From assembly GCA_023430705.1 (NCBI GenBank), contig JAEYZJ010000346.1, positions 1 through 5,139 on the forward strand: a stretch of 5,139 nt of DNA. The letters are read 5' to 3'. The position numbers and the translations under genes are program-made. Positions 1-2,301 of the stretch are shown here, piece after piece (position 1 is the first letter of the stretch; the number at the start of each line of letters is the position of its first letter). The notes beneath the pieces were generated by a model. The model was not told the DNA's origin, ran no database searches, and saw only the letters and a program-made list of their open reading frames with translations. The DNA comes from Pseudomonadota bacterium (lineage in GTDB: Bacteria > Pseudomonadota > Alphaproteobacteria > Rhizobiales > Devosiaceae).

Positions 1-344
1 GCGCCATCGTGGGCGAGGGGATCAGCGACGGGCAACTGCGCCGTTTCGCGGCCGATCCGGCCAACCGGGGCCGGGTGTGCGACGCGGGCCTCTGGTCGCT
101 CAGCCGGCATCCCAACTACTTCTTCGAGTGGCTCTACTGGCTCTCGCTGGTGCCCATCGGCTTCGGATCGGGCTGGGGCTGGCTCAGCCTTGCCGCACCG
201 GTGCTCATGTACGTGCTGCTGCGTCACGTTTCGGGCGTGCCCCCGCTCGAAGAGCATATGCTACGCTCCCGCGGCGATACCTATCGCGCCTACCAGGAAC
301 GGGTGCCCGCCTTCTGGCCGCGCCCTCTGTCCCGCAGGCACTGA
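1..344 (+). CDS. DUF1295 family membrane protein, C-terminal part (5' end outside window)
   Basis: The frame is open from the left edge (first complete codon at 3) to TGA at 342-344, giving 113 visible residues; the start lies outside the window. The diagnostic part is GLWSLSRHPNYFFEWLYWL: SRHPNY followed by an aromatic/acidic stretch is the hallmark of the DUF1295 / steroid 5-alpha-reductase-like and isoprenylcysteine-methyltransferase-like membrane superfamily. A hydrophobic segment (roughly visible residues 40-75) follows, containing two probable membrane passes. The ending GVPPLEEHMLRSRGDTYRAY...PAFWPRPL is typical of the DUF1295 C-terminus. By family this is an integral inner-membrane protein; its substrate is unknown to me, and a reductase or methyltransferase role would only be fold-level inference. 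It converges on carD, 66 bp away, and probably belongs to a different operon that extends to the left. Confidence 0.85.
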   Translation, partial: AIVGEGISDGQLRRFAADPANRGRVCDAGLWSLSRHPNYFFEWLYWLSLVPIGFGSGWGWLSLAAPVLMYVLLRHVSGVPPLEEHMLRSRGDTYRAYQERVPAFWPRPLSRRH

Positions 345-354
345 GGCCAAACGG

Positions 355-380
355 AAAAGGCCGGCATCGCTGCCGGCCTT
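355..380 (-). terminator. Intrinsic terminator between convergent genes, strongest for carD
   Basis: AAGGCCGGCA (357-366), loop TCGC (367-370), TGCCGGCCTT (371-380) form a perfect 10-bp GC-rich stem with a tetraloop. Read on the minus strand, the 3' arm runs into a short T run (complement of 355-358, then CCG), 30 nt past the carD stop. Read on the plus strand, the stem starts 12 nt after the DUF1295 stop, but only CTGTACTT follows, so termination in that direction is less canonical. It probably serves both convergent transcripts. Confidence 0.8.
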
Positions 381-410
381 CTGTACTTGCTTCGAAGTCG
401 GGGCCGAAGC

Positions 411-974
411 TTACGCCGCGGCTTCCTCGGCATCGGCGGCATCCGACTTGGGGCCGCGACGCGGGGACTTCTGCAGGTTCTTTTCGATCAGCTGCACGGC
501 CTCGGTGAGGGTCAGCTTGTTGACGGCCGACACTTCGCGGCTCATGCGGTCCATCGCCTGCTCGAACAGCTGGCGCTCCGAGTAGCTCTGCTCCGGCTGG
601 TCGTCCGAGCGGTAGAGGTCGCGCACGACTTCCGAGATGGCGATGAGGTCGCCGGAATTGATCTTGGCTTCGTATTCCTGGGCGCGGCGCGACCACATGG
701 TGCGCTTGACGCGCGCACGACCGGTCACGGTCTCGAGCGCCTTCTTCACCTCGTCCTCTTCGGCCAGCTTGCGCATGCCGACGGACTTGATCTTGGCGAC
801 GGGGACGCGAAGGGTGAGCTTGTCCTGCTCGAACGAAATCACGAAGAGTTCAAGGGTCAGGCCAGCAACTTCCTGCTCCTCGATAGAGGTGATCAGACCG
901 ACGCCGTGGGCCGGATAGACGATGTACTCGCCCGTCTTGAATCCAAGCCGCTGCTGGGGCTTCTTGGTAACCAT
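411..974 (-). CDS. carD: CarD/CdnL family RNA polymerase-binding transcription regulator
   Basis: 187 residues, ATG at 974-972, TAA at 413-411. The start is supported by AGGAG (complement of 984-988), 9 nt upstream. The N-terminal CarD_CdnL_TRCF RNA-polymerase-interaction domain (about residues 10-70) includes FKTGEYIVYPAHGVGLI and VPVAKIKSVGMRKL. A helical DNA-contacting domain follows (about 75-165), with GRARVKRTMWSRRAQEYEAK; W94 fits the conserved tryptophan that in mycobacterial and Thermus CarD wedges into the upstream edge of the transcription bubble. Family role: binds the RNA polymerase beta subunit and stabilises open complexes, especially at ribosomal RNA and other housekeeping promoters. 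The length fits the alphaproteobacterial CdnL type, without the HMGA-like region of Myxococcus CarD. The tail is polar and ends EEAAA, resembling a ClpXP-recognised C-terminus. It lies 350 bp downstream of the ferredoxin gene and is likely to have its own promoter. Confidence 0.95.
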   Translation of the reverse strand: MVTKKPQQRLGFKTGEYIVYPAHGVGLITSIEEQEVAGLTLELFVISFEQDKLTLRVPVAKIKSVGMRKLAEEDEVKKALETVTGRARVKRTMWSRRAQEYEAKINSGDLIAISEVVRDLYRSDDQPEQSYSERQLFEQAMDRMSREVSAVNKLTLTEAVQLIEKNLQKSPRRGPKSDAADAEEAAA

Positions 975-983
975 AAAGGGATA

Positions 984-988
984 CTCCT
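984..988 (-). promoter_or_regulatory. Ribosome binding site of carD
   Basis: The complement reads AGGAG, followed by nine bases and then ATG at 974-972. It is a good Shine-Dalgarno match that fixes the carD start. Confidence 0.75.
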
Positions 989-1084
989 ATTAACGCCGCC
1001 GCGGAACAGCTTCTTCGCGGAAGGCCGTTCCTGTTGTTTCTCATTCGCCCGTCGAACAGTAAGCAAGAGCCCATTCGCCTCCAC

Positions 1085-1101
1085 CCGGTCCGCGAGACCG
1101 G
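1085..1101 (-). other. Stem-loop in the carD upstream region
   Basis: CCGGTC (1085-1090), loop CGCGA (1091-1095), GACCGG (1096-1101) make a perfect 6-bp GC-rich stem with a 5-nt loop. No T run follows on either strand, so it is not a canonical terminator. If carD is transcribed from the candidate promoter further upstream, this hairpin would lie in its 5' untranslated region, about 110 nt ahead of the start codon. A function (mRNA stability, protein binding) is only conjecture. Confidence 0.4.
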
Positions 1102-1132
1102 CTGACTGCGCCCCCATATCTGCTGGTGTCAT

Positions 1133-1153
1133 AAAAAAAGTGCCTGGCGGCAC
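1133..1153 (-). terminator. Intrinsic terminator between ferredoxin gene and carD
   Basis: On the minus strand GTGCC (1153-1149), loop GCCA, GGCAC (1144-1140) is followed directly by seven Ts (1139-1133). The stem is short (5 bp) but GC-rich, and the T tract is the best in the window. It lies about 170 nt past the ferredoxin stop and about 160 nt before the carD start, so it may end the ferredoxin transcript. However, a candidate promoter for carD lies just upstream of it (1188-1216), in which case it could act as a leader attenuator or end a short RNA. Confidence 0.6.
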
Positions 1154-1187
1154 GCTGGATGACGGGCAAGCTCCATTCGATATAGGG

Positions 1188-1216
1188 AGCCTAGCACAAA
1201 AATTCAGCAAAATCAA
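1188..1216 (-). promoter_or_regulatory. Candidate housekeeping promoter upstream of carD
   Basis: On the minus strand TTGATT (complement of 1211-1216), a 17-base AT-rich spacer, and TAGGCT (complement of 1188-1193) within GCTAGGCT. The matches to TTGACA and TATAAT are only moderate. Spacing is ideal, and the TTG...GCTA layout resembles the alphaproteobacterial housekeeping sigma consensus. The surroundings are markedly AT-rich compared with the window. The predicted transcription start is near 1181. Confidence 0.35.
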
Positions 1217-1234
1217 AAGTTGCGAATCAACCCT

Positions 1235-1257
1235 CACCGGATTTCGTTAACCCGGTG
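1235..1257. repeat. Inverted repeat CACCGG / CCGGTG
   Basis: CACCGG (1235-1240) and CCGGTG (1252-1257) form a perfect 6-bp inverted repeat around an 11-base AT-rich centre. It lies just upstream of the candidate -35 element of carD (1211-1216). It could be an operator, or a weak hairpin in the ferredoxin 3' untranslated region. No T run follows, so it is not a good terminator. Confidence 0.35.
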
Positions 1258-1283
1258 TTCAGGATACAATCATTGCTGTGGCC

Positions 1284-1304
1284 AACCGGCGACAAACCGG
1301 TGAC
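1284..1304. repeat. Tandem repeat AACCGGYGAC, 11-bp period
   Basis: AACCGGCGAC (1284-1293), one A, then AACCGGTGAC (1295-1304): two copies differing at a single position, with start points 11 bp apart, about one helical turn. They lie between the ferredoxin stop and the candidate carD promoter, and share the ACCGG core with the inverted repeat at 1235-1257. This is compatible with a tandem protein-binding site, but could be a by-product of short GC-rich words. Confidence 0.35.
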
Positions 1305-1324
1305 CGATTGTGGCGAGACTGAGT

Positions 1325-1663
1325 TCAGTCGCCTTCGCCGGGGGCTTCAGAGAAGTACTTGTCGAACTTGCCTTCGACCCCATCCCACTCCTTGGCGTCG
1401 GCGGGCGGGTCGCGCTTCTCGGTGATGTTCGGCCAGGCCGCGGCATATTTCGAGTTGATCTCGAGCCACTTGTCGAGCCCGCCCTCGGTATCGGGCTTGA
1501 TCGCCTCGGCGGGACACTCGGGCTCGCACACGCCACAATCGATACACTCGTCGGGGTGGATGACGAGCATGTTCTCGCCTTCATAGAAGCAGTCGACGGG
1601 GCAAACCTCGACGCAGTCCATGTACTTGCACTTAATGCAGTTGTCCGTGACGATGTAGGTCAT
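1325..1663 (-). CDS. fdxA: Seven-iron ferredoxin (FdxA type, [3Fe-4S][4Fe-4S])
   Basis: 112 residues, ATG at 1663-1661, TGA at 1327-1325. AGGAA (complement of 1675-1679) lies 11 nt upstream of the start. The N-terminus TYIVTDNCIKCKYMDCVEVC closely matches Azotobacter vinelandii ferredoxin I, whose ligands can be transferred: C9, C17 and C50 for the [3Fe-4S] cluster, C21, C40, C43 and C46 for the [4Fe-4S] cluster, with the extra cysteines C12 and C25 also present. All nine cysteines are therefore intact. The C-terminal half keeps the family region WPNITEKRDPPADAKEWDG, so the length is normal. It is a soluble cytoplasmic low-potential electron carrier; its redox partner cannot be read from this window. 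It sits between the S4-domain gene (145 bp upstream) and carD, on the same strand. Confidence 0.95.
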   Translation of the reverse strand: MTYIVTDNCIKCKYMDCVEVCPVDCFYEGENMLVIHPDECIDCGVCEPECPAEAIKPDTEGGLDKWLEINSKYAAAWPNITEKRDPPADAKEWDGVEGKFDKYFSEAPGEGD

Positions 1664-1744
1664 ATTCGCGAGCGTTCCTGCTCAGGGTTGCGGGCCGCTG
1701 GGTCTTGGCCGGACCATCGCGGCGAGGCGCGCGGTCACCGGGCC

Positions 1745-1773
1745 GTGCTAGCCCTTTTTGCGCGGCATCGCAA
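1745..1773 (-). promoter_or_regulatory. Candidate promoter for the ferredoxin gene
   Basis: On the minus strand TTGCGA (complement of 1768-1773), a 17-base spacer, then TAGCAC (complement of 1745-1750) within GCTAGCAC. This resembles the alphaproteobacterial -10 form GCTANAWC with one mismatch. The layout matches the carD candidate. The -35 element is weak. Read-through from the S4 gene is an alternative. Confidence 0.3.
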
Positions 1774-1792
1774 GGGAGTGGCGGCAGGCTTT

Positions 1793-1808
1793 CGGCGCAC
1801 GGGCGCCG
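1793..1808 (-). other. GC-rich stem-loop directly after the S4-gene stop
   Basis: On the minus strand CGGCGC, loop CCGT, GCGCCG: a perfect 6-bp stem beginning at the first base after the TAG of the S4-domain gene. AAAGCC follows, with no T run, so it is not a canonical intrinsic terminator. It may slow 3' exonucleases, or weakly reduce read-through into the ferredoxin gene. Confidence 0.35.
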
Positions 1809-2198
1809 CTAGTCGGTGCCGTCCTCGCCATCTTCGGCGCGCAGGCGATCGATCTGGCGACGGTCCCTCTTGGTGGGCCGGCCGGCGCCTGGTTCGCGGG
1901 CCCCTACGGCCGGTGGAGCCATGGCGCGCGGTACAGGCGGCGGCGACAGGTCCTCGTAGAGCCCGGCCGCCTCGGTGGCGGGGCCGCGGCGTTCCCCGGC
2001 ATCGAGGATGCGCCAGACCAGCAGCCGGCTATGCACGGTCATGGTCAGCACGTCACCTGGGCCGACCCTGTAGTCGGCCTTGTCGGTGCGCTCGGAATTG
2101 ACCCGCACCGCACCGGTTTCGATGAGCTTCTGCGCCAGGGTGCGCGACTTCACGGCGCGCGAGAAGAACAGCCACCTGTCGAGCCGCTGCTTCTCCAA
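1809..2198 (-). CDS. S4-domain RNA-binding protein, Hsp15-like
   Basis: 129 residues, TTG start at 2198-2196, TAG at 1811-1809. The S4 domain occupies about residues 5-60: RLDRWLFFSRAVKSRTLAQK, followed by GAVRVNSERTDKADYRVGPGD, the alpha-L fold that in ribosomal protein S4 and E. coli Hsp15 binds structured RNA. Hsp15 binds free 50S subunits carrying a stalled nascent chain and helps recycle them; that role is inferred here from homology. The last third is a Pro/Ala-rich linker leading to GRPTKRDRRQIDRLR, a basic tail characteristic of this family. TTG is chosen because GAGGGAG (complement of 2205-2211) lies 6 nt upstream, the protein then begins right before the S4 domain, and a TGA two codons before it (2204-2202) rules out any earlier in-frame start. 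It is 103 bp downstream of the helicase and probably co-transcribed with it. Confidence 0.9.
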   Translation of the reverse strand: MEKQRLDRWLFFSRAVKSRTLAQKLIETGAVRVNSERTDKADYRVGPGDVLTMTVHSRLLVWRILDAGERRGPATEAAGLYEDLSPPPVPRAMAPPAVGAREPGAGRPTKRDRRQIDRLRAEDGEDGTD

Positions 2199-2204
2199 TC
2201 GTCA

Positions 2205-2211
2205 CTCCCTC
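2205..2211 (-). promoter_or_regulatory. Ribosome binding site deciding the TTG start of the S4 gene
   Basis: The complement reads GAGGGAG, six bases before TTG at 2198-2196. A four-codon in-frame ATG...TGA (2216-2202) overlaps this site and ends just before the TTG, so the nearby ATG cannot be the start of the S4 protein. Confidence 0.6.
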
Positions 2212-2301
2212 GTCATCCGGTCCGCCGGCGAGGATGCTCCCGGGGCCCGTGCCGAGTCCAGATGCACAGCCCGGCAAGGCTCCCGGAGGGCAGAGCGGGG
2301 C

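Noticed and set aside
999..1030. Short imperfect inverted repeats (CCGCG/CGCGG, GGAAC/GTTCC) just upstream of the carD ribosome binding site, considered as a riboswitch
   Set aside because: Stems are only about 5 bp with mismatches, and no known riboswitch core is recognisable.
387..1250. Long open frame of 287 codons on the plus strand, antisense to carD
   Set aside because: It is the mirror of carD in a GC-rich gene with few stops. Its translation is a Leu/Gly/Asp/Val-rich composition with no recognisable motif, while the minus strand encodes a clear CarD protein with a good ribosome binding site.
1310..2101. Plus-strand open frame over the ferredoxin and S4 genes
   Set aside because: It spans two real minus-strand genes and the gap between them, has no family motif, and changes character at the gene borders.
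2199..2301. Possible terminator in the gap between helicase and S4 gene
   Set aside because: There are small GC-rich palindromes (for example around 2280-2290) but no long stem and no T run on the minus strand. Co-transcription is more likely.
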